Below are positions 24,541-36,000 of a DNA stretch of 64,000 bases, piece by piece. Under the pieces are notes generated by a model. It saw only the letters and a program-made list of their open reading frames with translations. It searched no databases and was not told the DNA's origin. A program made the position numbers and the translations under genes. Source of the stretch: Channallabes apus (Eukaryota; Chordata; Actinopteri; Siluriformes; Clariidae); the NCBI GenBank assembly GCA_030522415.1, contig CM060121.1, forward strand, positions 20,506,642 through 20,570,641. Reading direction: 5' to 3'. Each line of letters opens with the position of its first letter. The first letter of the stretch is position 1.

Positions 24541-25286
24541 GGGTTGTTAAAATCACGTGATTGCAACTCAGCGCAGCTGGCTTGTTTTAATGTGTTCTTG
24601 AGAACGAAGCGCCATCTAGTGGTGGAACCAGGTAAATGAATAAATAGGGCTTGAATGGGCGTGTTTACTGTGAAATCTTGACACGCCTTTCGGCCAGAAA
24701 AGGGAGGGGGGATTACGGCGTGCAAAGGCCATTCACACGCCATTCACACTTCAGCCACACTGTCGCGGCTATTTGGTGTGGCTCCCACTGTAGTAAGGTT
24801 CTGTGGTTGGCCTCAGTCTGCGCTACAGTATGTGCTTTTAATGGATTTCATCTATTATATTTTAAGCCTTTGATAGAGTAGTAATTAAATGCAAGAATGG
24901 GTGAATGAATGAATATGAAAAATAAAGCCTAAATATCTTGAGAAATAAATTAACACAAATATTTATTTTGCGTATGCAAATGTCACCAAAAAAATGACTC
25001 ACTGGTTTCATTAATTCTGTAATTATATGCGGATGGTAAAGTCACACAGGTACTGGTAAATATTCCTATGAAATAAATTAGATCTGCAACATTGGCATTT
25101 CCTTAAAACTGTGGTAATTATCTGGGCAATGCACCAAATGCGTCGACAAAATGTCCACTGGACATTGAGAAGATGACGTTCCAAATGATAAAGAGTAGAA
25201 AATGTGATTGGCATGTTTCAGCACATGTTTCTAAACAGAAAAAGGGAGACCCATGTGAACATCCAAAAATGAACATAAAGTGAACT

Positions 25287-25415
25287 TGTGAAAGGGTTTC
25301 CTCCAGGTACTCCAGTTTCCTCCCACAGTCCAAAGATATGCAGGTTAGGCTAATTGGCGTTCCCAAATTACCCATATGTGTGTGTGTGTGTGTGTATGTG
25401 CCCTGTGAAGTGGTT
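25287..25415 (+). repeat. SINE family B fragment
   Basis: Contains 'gggtttcctccaggtactcc', 'cacagtccaaagatatgcag' and then (GT)n. Confidence 0.75.
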
Positions 25416-25451
25416 TAATTTTGGCTCTTAATTTGGATGTGTAATCTCTAC

Positions 25452-25588
25452 AGAGTGTGGGAGGACACTGGAGTACCCGGAGGAAACCCACCAAGCAAAC
25501 TCCATGCACACAGCCATCGAGGCGGAAATCGAACCTGGACCCTAGAGGTGCCAGGCGACAGTGCTAATCACTAAGCCATCGTGCCGCT
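25452..25588 (-). repeat. SINE family B fragment with head
   Basis: Reverse complement of the family-B 5' half, including the B-box ('gaaatcgaacctgg') and the tRNA-like start ('gctaatcactaagccatcg'). It faces the plus-strand piece 40 bp away, so the pair could fold back. Confidence 0.75.
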
Positions 25589-26189
25589 ACATATGCGACA
25601 AACCGGAGTTTGTGATGAAATTTGACACGAATGATGGTGTAAAACCAATTGTATACCCCACCACCACCACCACAAAAAAAAAAAAAAAAAAACACTTTCC
25701 ACCCGTACTCTGTCCCTTATTTCCATTTCGAGGAGTTGCCAACCCTGAGTGCATTCAAATACTGGTACAGTCTTTGGCTAACTTTCAATATTCATTATTT
25801 CACTTTCAGGCATATTTTGCGCAGACCTGGCAACCTTTGAGGCAGGTGTAAAGAGGAAGGCAGATCCCTGTAAGCCGTATTTAAGCTTTGAAACGCGTCT
25901 TTATTTATTTATTAGTTGTAAATTACAACAAGCTACATAATGTTTTTTCACCAGAAACCACACCGTCAAACAAGACCAACAGCTTTCCACACACACATGC
26001 CATTTAATTCCTCAGGAGCAAATCTAAATAAATATCATTCATTTTTTTAGGATAATAATTAATTCGGATAAAAGTAATGCAAGTCAGGTCTGTAAATTAT
26101 AGCTCACGTATCGCTGTTTGAGTTTTAATAATTGATTCGCTGACAAATTAATAATTAAGATTCCTGAAGCTATAACGGCAACGGAAAAA

Positions 26190-26340
26190 CGTACGAACCC
26201 ACACGGCTGTCCAATCACACGGCGGGATTTTCCAGCTTTCCTGCATGGTAGCCAATCCGAATGAAGGTCCCGCCTTTTCCTGTTGCCACGCTCCAAGTCT
26301 GTTATAATATAGCGCTGGAGTAAAGAGTAAATTGATGGCG
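26190..26340 (+). promoter_or_regulatory. tecpr1: tecpr1 promoter
   Basis: Two CCAAT motifs (near 26208 'gtccaatcac' and 26250 'agccaatccg') lie upstream of a TATA-like 'ttataatata' at about 26300. A noncoding exon ends 100 bp further on. CpG content is higher than in the flanks. The start site is inferred at about 26325-26335. Confidence 0.5.
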
Positions 26341-26400
26341 CTGTTAGAGAGAGGAGCTGTGGATGCTGAAGCCCAGACTCGCTCACTAACATACTAAAGT
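26330..26400 (+). other. tecpr1: tecpr1 noncoding exon 1
   Basis: Ends at AAAGT|GTAAGT (donor at 26401). The next acceptor is TTGGCCAG|CACTCCCACCATG at 26774/26775, so the 5' UTR is split by a 374-bp intron. The 5' end is approximate. Confidence 0.5.
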
Positions 26401-26784
26401 GTAAGTTTATTCATGAAATTATTTACACATTCGGTGTTTTGGGGCTCAGCTGGTATCAGTTATTGTCTTTGTAATGATGAGTGTTTGCTACACACCACTG
26501 TTATTACATGTACATGGAGATAAACAATGTCTTTGAGTGACAGTTTAGGATAGTAAAATGTTTAGAACATAAACTAATTGGGTCATAAAACTGCATACTA
26601 TAATGGCTTAATACTATATTACTATACTATGTTAGATATTATAGATACAGTACTATATTATGCTAGAGATAACCATGTTAAAAATAAAACTACAAATTAT
26701 ATTGGGGTTTAATAATGATGCTAATGTTTTCTCTGTGTGTGTGTGTGTGTGTGTGGTGACATCAATTTGGCCAGCACTCCCACC

Positions 26785-27009
26785 ATGCAGTGCTCCCTGT
26801 TTTGGGCTGTAGATGTCTACGGAAAGGTGTACAGCCTAGGCACCGCTAGGGGGCGCTGGCAGCAATACAAGGACAATCAACTGGAGCTGAAACGCGTCAC
26901 TGCTTCTGATCTGTGCTGCTGGGCCATCGGTTTCGATCAACAGGTCTACCTCAATGTGCTCCCCGGTGACGTGGCCATACGTCATCAGGAGGAGACTTAC
27001 GAGAACCAG
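26785..27009 (+). CDS. tecpr1: tecpr1 coding exon 1
   Basis: Residues 1-75, ATG to ENQ|gtaaat. First tectonin-like repeat and the start of the DysF domain. Confidence 0.93.
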
Positions 27010-30000
27010 GTAAATGACGGTGTTGTCTAATGTACTCATCAATACAGTACACACGTACATGTCACACCTGCGCGTTTCAGAACTGGAACACAGTGTATTT
27101 ATGTGTGAATGAATGTCTTCCAGAGATGGAACCCGATAGAAGGATATACAGACACACTCCTGCCCACTGATCGCTGGCCGTGGACGGACGAGTTTGGCAT
27201 GAAGCCTCAGCCGCTGCACAGCTTCCACCTGCCGTCTGAGAATTGGGAGTGGGAGGGAGACTGGTACGTGGATGATGAGAGCTGTGGCAGAGAGTCCGTA
27301 GCTACTGGGGTGAGTGGTCAGATATGACAGATGATGACGAATAGAACACTGAAATGATATATTAACTATTCTATACAATCTGTGGGCATTTGCGACTCAG
27401 TGGTAACTTCTAATCTGCCACGCAGATGGGCCGGGTTCACAGCTCAGCCTCTGGGATTGCAGGGCGTCCTTAGTGCCAGTCCCAAGCACAGATAAACTTG
27501 GGAGGAAGAGCATCCAGTGTAAAACCTGTACCATGGTTAAAATGTGCTAATCAAATTTGTTGTGGCGACCTCTAATGGGAGCAGCTGGAAATACAACAAC
27601 AACTAAATAAACAACTAATAATTTTTATTTTTTACATTTATGATTAGGGGCCCCTTTCAGGATAAAAATAGATTGGTCCTCACAGGATGGCTACACTGTA
27701 TAATGCAACTATTAAAATATAAAGCATATGTGTACAAATATAGCAGATAATGTGGATTTATTGAACTCGGCATTAGATTTCTAATAATCTAATTATACTT
27801 TATTAATTAACCCTTATTATTAATCACTCTGGTTTCTAAGATTCAAGGTATTTTATATCCTAAACTAGTAATTTTTTTATTAAAATAACATTTATATTAA
27901 CATTGATTTTATTTATTGTTGTTTTTAAATAGAAAATAAACTACAGTACTTCTCTGAGAAACATGTTAGTTTGAACAACATATTTAAACATATTTAAATT
28001 CAGTTGACCAATCAGCTGTGTTTATTACTGTACCTACTTAATATCATCCGAAACAACTACAGTAATAAATGCTGATAGTTAACCTTACTTTAATCACACA
28101 CCTTAAAATTATGGACCTTATTGCTCTACATCATGGACCTTGGAGTTTCCTGAAAACCAACAACAAAACTATTAGGTCGACTAACTAAAGGCAGAAACAC
28201 TTACATTTATCTGGTGATGATTACAGGTTAACATCTTATCTGAGGGTGTATTTTTACAGACACTGTGCAAAAAGACCATCAAATTACATATTTAAATTGC
28301 ATATAAAGAAAGTGTAATAGAGATAAGACAAAACAGTTTATACGTAATTACTGTAATACCAAATTCCATAAAATTTTTACCAAGACAGGCCTCAGAGTGG
28401 CGCAGTGGTAAAGCGCTCGCCCTATCATCCGGAGATCGCTGGTTCGAACCCTGGGTGATGCTGTTTTCCTCTCACAGCCGGAGGCACAGAGAGAGCTGAT
28501 TGGCCGAGCTCTCTCAGGGGGAGGGATGAGAGGTACTTGCGCTCCCACGTTAATCACGGTTCTACAGCCAATCAAGGCGTCGGTGAGCTCGTGCACGCGG
28601 AAGGAGCAGCTAGCGCTTTCCTCCGAGTGTGTTACTCCGCCCCTAATGGTGCGTGAGCAAGCAGTTCAAAAAGATGCGGTCGGCTGACATCACGCGGTTC
28701 GGAGGAAACATGTAATAGTCTTCGCGCTCCCGACTGAGTGGTAGTGGTATCCTTAATGTGGGTGCCCCCCCTAGTGACGGGGAGGAATTGGCCACGACTA
28801 AATTGGGGAGAAAATTGGAAATACCCAAAAAATAATAATAATTAAAAAAAAAAGTTTTACCAAGACTGCACACAGATAGTACCTACTTTTTTACAAATAA
28901 ATTTTCATAACAATGCGGTTTGGTCCTGCAGGGCTGGGAATATGCTGTGGACTTCCCTACATCCTTCACTAAAGAGAAGAAGTGGAACTCCTGCGTCCGG
29001 CGCAGGCGATGGCTTCGTTACAGGAGATATAAAGCACTGGGACTATGGGCCAAGGTATCATCAGGGGTATAAGGACATTCACAGTGAATTAATGTCGGAG
29101 CTGCAAGGCGACAGAGCTAACCACAAAGCCATACTATCTCGCCCCAATTAGTATTTTGTGAAAAACTTGAAATGCAAATGAAATCCATTTTAGTTGCAGG
29201 TCATGGAAAAGTACAAGGGACATAAATACATATGTCTAAAAAATATCACTTTATTTAAAAATTCTTTTGGTTCCCTAGTATCTGAAAATGTGTATGTGCG
29301 CATGTATGCTGGTATAGGTGCCTTTAGACAAGGGCCGGCCTCCTCCAGAGCCCTTCACTGACATTAGCTGTGGAGGCTGGGATATGGGCGACAGACCAGA
29401 GAAACCTGTGTCCCTTTGGGCTGTGTCTCAGCAGGGAAAGGTAAGACCACTCTTCTTCTAATGTTCATTTAATCTTTAGTCCTCTTTTTAGATTAAAGTA
29501 AATTTCATTTGGAAATCAAGGCACCAGAGTCTGGAGGAAGAGAAGAGAGGCACAAAATTCTCAAGTTGCTTGAGGTCCAGTGTAAAGTTTGCACAGTCAG
29601 TGGTTGTATGGGGAGCCATGTCATCTGTGGTCCACTGTGTTTTATTAGGTCCAAGTACTAATAAAAGTACTAATACCTGGTTTAAGGACATGGTATCCCA
29701 GCAAAGTTGCCTGACCTAAATTCCATAGAGAATCAATGGGGTAACAATGCAGAAGGCCACTCTCAGAGCAACCTGGGCTTCCATAACACCTCAGCAGTGC
29801 CGCAGACTGATGCCATGCCGCACTGCTGCAGAATTGAGTGGATTTATGATGTAGGCTGAGGAGCTCTTTAGAAACTATTGTCCATTAACACCATTCTTGG
29901 CTGCATTTATAGATTCAACTGGTTCAAATGCCGCTTGTTTGTTATAGAAGTCTGCTGTTCCCCATGACATACTGTAGGTCATCACATAGGTCATCACATG

Positions 30001-33000
30001 TATGAGGGCATCATTAATGCAAAAAAAAGTTCATGTTTTGGAACAATATATGTATTTTCCTTCAGGACAATGCCAAAACACATTCTGCTCTGATTACACA
30101 TACAGTAGATGACAGTGTAAACAGGAGCAAGACTGGCCTGCCTGCAACCCTCACCTGTCTGCAATTGAGAATGTGCAGTGCATTATGAATTACAAAGTAT
30201 GTCAACTAAGACCCCATACAATTGCAATTAAAGTTTTATTAACATAAATTGTTACACAGAGGTAGTCAGTTGTCCAAAATTTGTGGAAGAATGTGGCCAT
30301 CATGTTGTCTTCAGATTTGAAATGAGTGCATTTTACGATAAATTTATAATAATAATAATAATAATAATAATAGGCAATCACATGCTAAACATCACAGTGT
30401 TGATGTGTTGTGTGATTACATATTCCTTTCATTTTTAAACCATTTTTCATACGGTCCCAACTTTTTGAAACTGGGAATGTTTCACAGGTAATTAAAAGTT
30501 CCAGGTAGTGGAAATATTAAAATTTTGCACCTTTCTGTCCACTAGAGGTCAGTGCAATGCTGATGTTTCATGGACATAAACCTTGTAGAATCCCTTCTGT
30601 AGTAATATGAGGGACTGCAAGAATATAAAGAATGTACATTTTTGTGTCTCTCTCTCTCTGTGTGCTCCGTGCCCAGGTCTGGTTTCGTTCAGGCATTCAT
30701 CAGCAGGATCCAGAGGGAATAGTTTGGGAAAATGTCCCTGTTCCTGATTCCACAGAGGTGGCCCAGATAAGTGCTGGTCCAGGAGACCTGCTGTGGGCTG
30801 TACTGTGGGATGGACAGCTTCTCGCCAGGACAGGCATCTGCAAGCATTTGCAAAAAGGTCAGCATGTTGCATCATGTGTGAACACCCTGTAGTTCAAAGG
30901 AAGAACACGGGCTGAAACAAGGGCTAATGCTACATCAGTGATTTCAGACAGTGATGTAATTTCTGGAATTTGGTTTGTCCAGGTACTTCATGGGTGATGG
31001 TGGATCCTCCAAGTAATACCAAAGCTGTCCATGTAGCAGTGGGGGTCGGGGTGGTCTGGGCAGTAACCAAGGATAAGAAAGTAAGATTCGTTAAACTTAT
31101 TGCGAATTTGTGCTGGTATAGAAAATGGAAACAACTCATTTTGACCAGTCAGGTTATAGAATTCAACAGAAATCCCAAACTTCTAAATGTATATTGACCA
31201 ATCACAATCAGGTATTCCACAGAGCCTTGATGTAGGTCTTAAAAGTGTGTTTGAATTTGTGTTAGGAGCTAATTTTTGTTGCCATGTAAATTACGACATT
31301 TAAAAGCAGAAATTTTTTAAAGTATATGGCAAATAGTGAGAATATAATATTTATTCATGTTGCATTGTAGTTATTTTATATTACTTAATTATTTAATATT
31401 ATTTATATTACAATACATCATGTATAGTTCATTAGTAACATGATCTATTCTGAATAACTAATCGAGTCTTAAACCATATTGTGCATTTCTTGTTAAAATG
31501 CACATGTATCCTAGGTATGGTTCAGAAGAGGCGTAAACTCCCACAATGCCACTGGCCTTGGCTGGATCAGTGTTGGTGGGGAGATGATGATGATCAGTGT
31601 GGGGCCCAGTGACCAGGTGAGGCACAGCAGGGTGCTAGAAATAGAGCAGGGTGGGGGGAAGATGTTACAGCCCAGCTATTACATTTCTTTTGCCGTGCAC
31701 AAGTGTCTTTAACGACAGTCAAGGGCACACTCAAGGGCAAAACTGTAGCTTTTATAATATACCATAATCTCAATTTTATATGCTGAGACATTTTTCACCA
31801 AAGATGGGGTGCTAAGCTGATTAGTGAAACCTGTTCAAAACAGCCCTGCACTTTAGTAGTGTTAGTTTACGTTTTCATGTTGAAATTTTATATTTAACAG
31901 AAATTTTGATCCATGAGAATTCAGAAAAAAATGTATAAAATAGATAATTTGTGTAATCATACCATATTTTAAACTAAATATTTGATATTTTATGTATATT
32001 TCTGACACACTGATGACACTACATGTGTTTTCACTCTATAGTGCAAAGACAGAAAATATTTCTACAGTCCCTAAAGAATATTGTGACATATATTCTGCAC
32101 ATACATATGTTGGAAGACATTTAGATTAAACCAGAGCTCCAGTCTAGCCAGACCACAGCTTCTGGAACAAATGATAATTGGCTGATGCTAAACCGAGCTC
32201 AACTACAGTACATACCTTGTTTAGGCATATTGTCATTATTTTACTATCGCTCACCTCACGAGTGACCACTGCACACATCATAACAATACATGATTTTATC
32301 AGAGGTGCACTGGTTACAAAAATTATTCAGCATCATGGTGTACTTTGGCTGGAATCTTTGTGTGGTAATATTCTGATTTATTTACTTTGATGTAAGTCTT
32401 CTTAAACCATGGTTTTAAACCATAAACCATGCAGACTGTCTCATCCACTGGATCCGCCAAGGGGCCGGTCTAATTACACCAGCATTCCCTCATGCAGAAT
32501 TATGTGTCATTAGATCCTCTGTACATGCAGCGCTACAGACATGGCATGTAACTCACACATGCACGCCCATACAGGCCATTTTTCCAACTCTACCACTCCT
32601 CCTGCAGAGTCACATTTCTCTGGGTGTAAATTTTTTGGGTAGAAGGGTAGAACTACTGGGTCTTTGCTAGCGATGCAACTCTCTCTCGTCCTTCTCCACC
32701 TCTCTCTGTCTCTCTTTCTATCTATCTATCTGTAACCAAAACCCCAGGCTTGCCTGCTTTGCCTGCTGCACTCAGCTTATCCCACCCAAATATATACTCC
32801 TCCTATACTCTTCAGGCTGGACAGCAATATGGACGGATATCTAAATTGGGTTTGGCTCTCACACCATATGCTCATATTTCACATTTTATTCCCAGCAGCA
32901 TTGGCTAAGGTCAGGGCTTACATAGAGATTTCATATCGTTTCTAAATAAATTCTGGTTAATTGGACAGCATGTCCTGTGTGAATGTTGAGCCAGCAGGTA

Positions 33001-36000
33001 AAAACATGGACTTGAGGAGGTGGTGAATGTATCATCTACACAGCCTACCTTGTTGTATAATAACTATCAACAAGATGCTGTAACAATCTACTTACATTTA
33101 TATCGAGATTCATAATGTCTTTCCATTATCTGTAAGAAGAATGTGATTAGCTGAGCTGCTTTGGCTTGACTACTCTTGACTACTGTGTGGTCCTTTAATG
33201 AGCTAAAAATTTCAGTCATCTTGAAACTCTGCTCCTGCTATTGGATACTTTGCTCAAACGTTTAGACCAAGATTCAGACTCCTTTTAAGTTAATCACAGT
33301 TTCTGTAACTTGTGATGAAACGTATGAAGAAGTTGATAAGGAACCAGGAACAAAGCAATGGCAGGTTTAGGTGATAATGTATCACATTCAGATTATTATA
33401 ATAATAATAATACTGTACATTATATTGATACAATTAATCAGTGCACATGCTGGCAGTGACTAGAATAAATGATTAATTGCAGGTGTGGGGGGTTGGCAGT
33501 GAAGACAGAAGTCTTTATTTCCGCCATGGCGTGACTCCTACTGAGGTTACAGGAAGGGCCTGGGTCCCTGTGTCTGCCCAAATTGACAACAGTCATACCA
33601 ACAAAAAGCCCAGGTACGTAAATGGCACTTAAAATTTCCTTTTCCTTCTTATTACAGTACTGTTTTTTCATCGGCAAATTACTATAGACATACTTTTTCT
33701 ATCTATATGTTATAATACAGGTCTTGCAGTATTTCATGATCCCCCCCCCCCAATCATCCATTTCTTCTATTAAGTTGTCATTATTTCTGCATGCCTGCAG
33801 TATGTTCTAATAAATTTACTTGATCCTAAACCAAGATATAAACAAAAGACTAATTAAAAACACAGTGGTCATAACCTAGATGAAGCATTTAGTGAAGATA
33901 AATGAATGAACACTTTTCATATCTGATGCATTGTGAACATGCCCAAATTTATTCATCCTGCAAATATTAAAGTACGTAACGTACGTCCTGTTATGTTCAC
34001 CCTACAGATATTCCCAGTGTATTATTTATGTGGCTCTATTGCTCCGATTCCCTCACTCTCTCTGTCTTTTCCTGTACAGTGATGTTGGCCTCATCAGTGC
34101 TCAAACTGCCATGCCTACCCAGGGTCCTGTGTTGGGCTGCGATGACTTGGACAATGCTATCATTTCCAAAGTCACCAGTGATAGCAGTGGATCAGCCCTG
34201 GGGGCTAAACACGCCGCTCCTTCTCTTGAAGCTGCTCAGGAGGAAGCGGAAGCGGTGGGCATGCCTCGCCAGAATTCTGAGCTCCACTGCAGCCAACCAA
34301 AAAGCAGCGAGCTGCCATGGAGTAATGTGGATCTGGCAGAGATGAAAATTCCCTTAGCCAACGCCACAGAGAAATCTGCGGCTGTGTATCCAATGGAGCT
34401 GGGAGAAGTCATGAAGCAGGAGGAGCAGCCACCATGGGCATGGATCACTGCAGGACAATGTGAGATAGAGTCCAGCATCAACAGCTGGCTGGAAATGCCA
34501 GGTACATATTGAATTAGCATCAACATTTTCATATCATAGTTAGTACTGTATGTTAGTCATGTGCGAGGGTGAGTCAAAAATTATCCACACTATGGCCATA
34601 GAATTTATTAGATTAATTAGAGAATCGCAGAAAACTACAAGCATCAATTTTCCAGCAGATAATTGACTTTTGAACTTTTTCTTGGTTGGTGATTGAGGAT
34701 GTTTCCGTTCCATTCTCTGAGCTGTTTACTCGTAGTGATGAATCCATATCTCATCACCAGTAATGGTTCTCTTAAAGAGTCTTTCACCTTCCTTAGAGTA
34801 TAAAATTTTTTGCAGATATCCAACGCTTCTTCCGTGCATTGTTTCATGCAAATCACAAATAAACACAGATTTTTCACTCACACCGAAATTACAGATGAAC
34901 TGATGTAACACATTCACACGTTGCACAGCAATGACTGTGGAGACAGTAGCCTTAAACAGAAAGTGCAGATAACACAGTGTGTCTAACAGTTTTAATAGTG
35001 CCAGAGTCTGAATAATTTTTGACTCACCCTCGTGCGTGCTCATTAAACATACTGATGGATGATTTAATTTATTTAAAACTATAGTTCATTCTTTTTGAAA
35101 GTTTCTAGAAATGTAATAATTGTACCATTTCAAGGAAACCTTTGAAACTGCTGTGATTTGCAAATCTGCCATGCAGTTGATCATCTACTGCAGTTTCACG
35201 CCCTGTTCGCAGTTTCTTATACAGTACCCTGAAATAAGCTGTACCATTATGAAGGAAGCTCTGCTCTTTTTTTTTTCAGTGTTCTGATCGCAATTGCAAT
35301 TTACCATGTAAAATTATTTATCATGGGACACAATCTGCTTCCTCTTTCCCAGATGCCGGGCCTCTGTCTCCCTCAATCGCTCCTGCTCTTAGCATTGCAG
35401 GTGACCAAGGCCGTCTGGAAGAGAGAACACTGCGGGAAAATGACACCACTATGGAGAGGGTACACACAACACACACACAACCATGATATGAAATTAAACA
35501 TAGCAACTGCAATTAGTTTTTAGGTTTAGCAGGCTGTGTAAATTTATTTCCTTGAGCTTCCATCCGTATAGATTCTTAAATGTTCTGACTTGAACATTAC
35601 TTAACAGGAAACTAATGAGACGGTAATGTTTGTGTGTGCTAGTCTGTCATTGTGAAAAAAACAGCCATGTGCTGGTGGAGGGATTGGCAGCCCCACCAAC
35701 TGGAGGAGGTGTGTGTGACTCTGGAGCAGGTCAGGGGTGGTGGAGCTCCCAACGATGACATCATCTACATTTACTATACCCACAACCAGGAAAGGAAGGT
35801 GATCAGTACATATGTACATAATCTGTCTATCACAGAACAAAACTTAAACAAAAACGCAACACTTTTCTATCTAATAGCAATCCACTGCCTCTTGTAGCAT
35901 CTGTTATGAGCAAAAGTTAGAAAAGCTTTAATAAGTATTCTGGAAAAACCAGTGCATTCAAAATTCACTTATAATGAAAGTCTAACAGTTTTTTCACTTA

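Larger units (their letters stand above)
20018..24793. mobile_element. 4.8-kb segment bounded by 29-bp terminal inverted repeats
   Basis: The left end 20018-20046 (ctacagtgggagccac, then caaa, then agccgc) matches the reverse complement of the right end 24765-24793 at 26 of 29 positions. The outer 'ta' next to CAGTGGGAGCC on both sides would fit a TA target duplication. No transposase frame is visible, so it is at best nonautonomous. The interior holds a direct duplication, a tRNA-Ile pseudogene, microsatellites, a minisatellite and a GC-rich promoter-like block near the right end. Alternatively, two solo copies of a short MITE may flank unrelated DNA. Confidence 0.5.
24794..26180. other. intergenic between the TIR segment and tecpr1
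   Basis: No gene supported. It holds family-B SINE pieces at 25287-25415 (plus) and 25452-25588 (minus) and a poly-A run near 25674-25691. Frames here run through repeat or low-complexity sequence. Confidence 0.5.
27310..28931 (+). other. tecpr1: tecpr1 intron 2 with two SINEs
   Basis: Contains a family-D SINE-like repeat (27380-27610) and an almost complete family-A SINE (28386-28850). No alternative exon seen. Confidence 0.6.

Noticed and set aside
26836..27378. A 180-codon minus-strand frame over tecpr1 exons 1-2
   Set aside because: Antisense shadow of real exons: it crosses the intron between them and has no family match.
28942..29151. Continuation of the frame past tecpr1 exon 3
   Set aside because: The frame that reads on is not the DysF frame; the true exon ends at the gtatca donor at 29054.
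35608..35622. Possible 15-bp microexon (acceptor TTAACAG, donor gtaatg) before tecpr1 exon 11
   Set aside because: The intron left before the next acceptor would be only 20 bp, too short to splice, and extending from this acceptor reaches a stop in frame.
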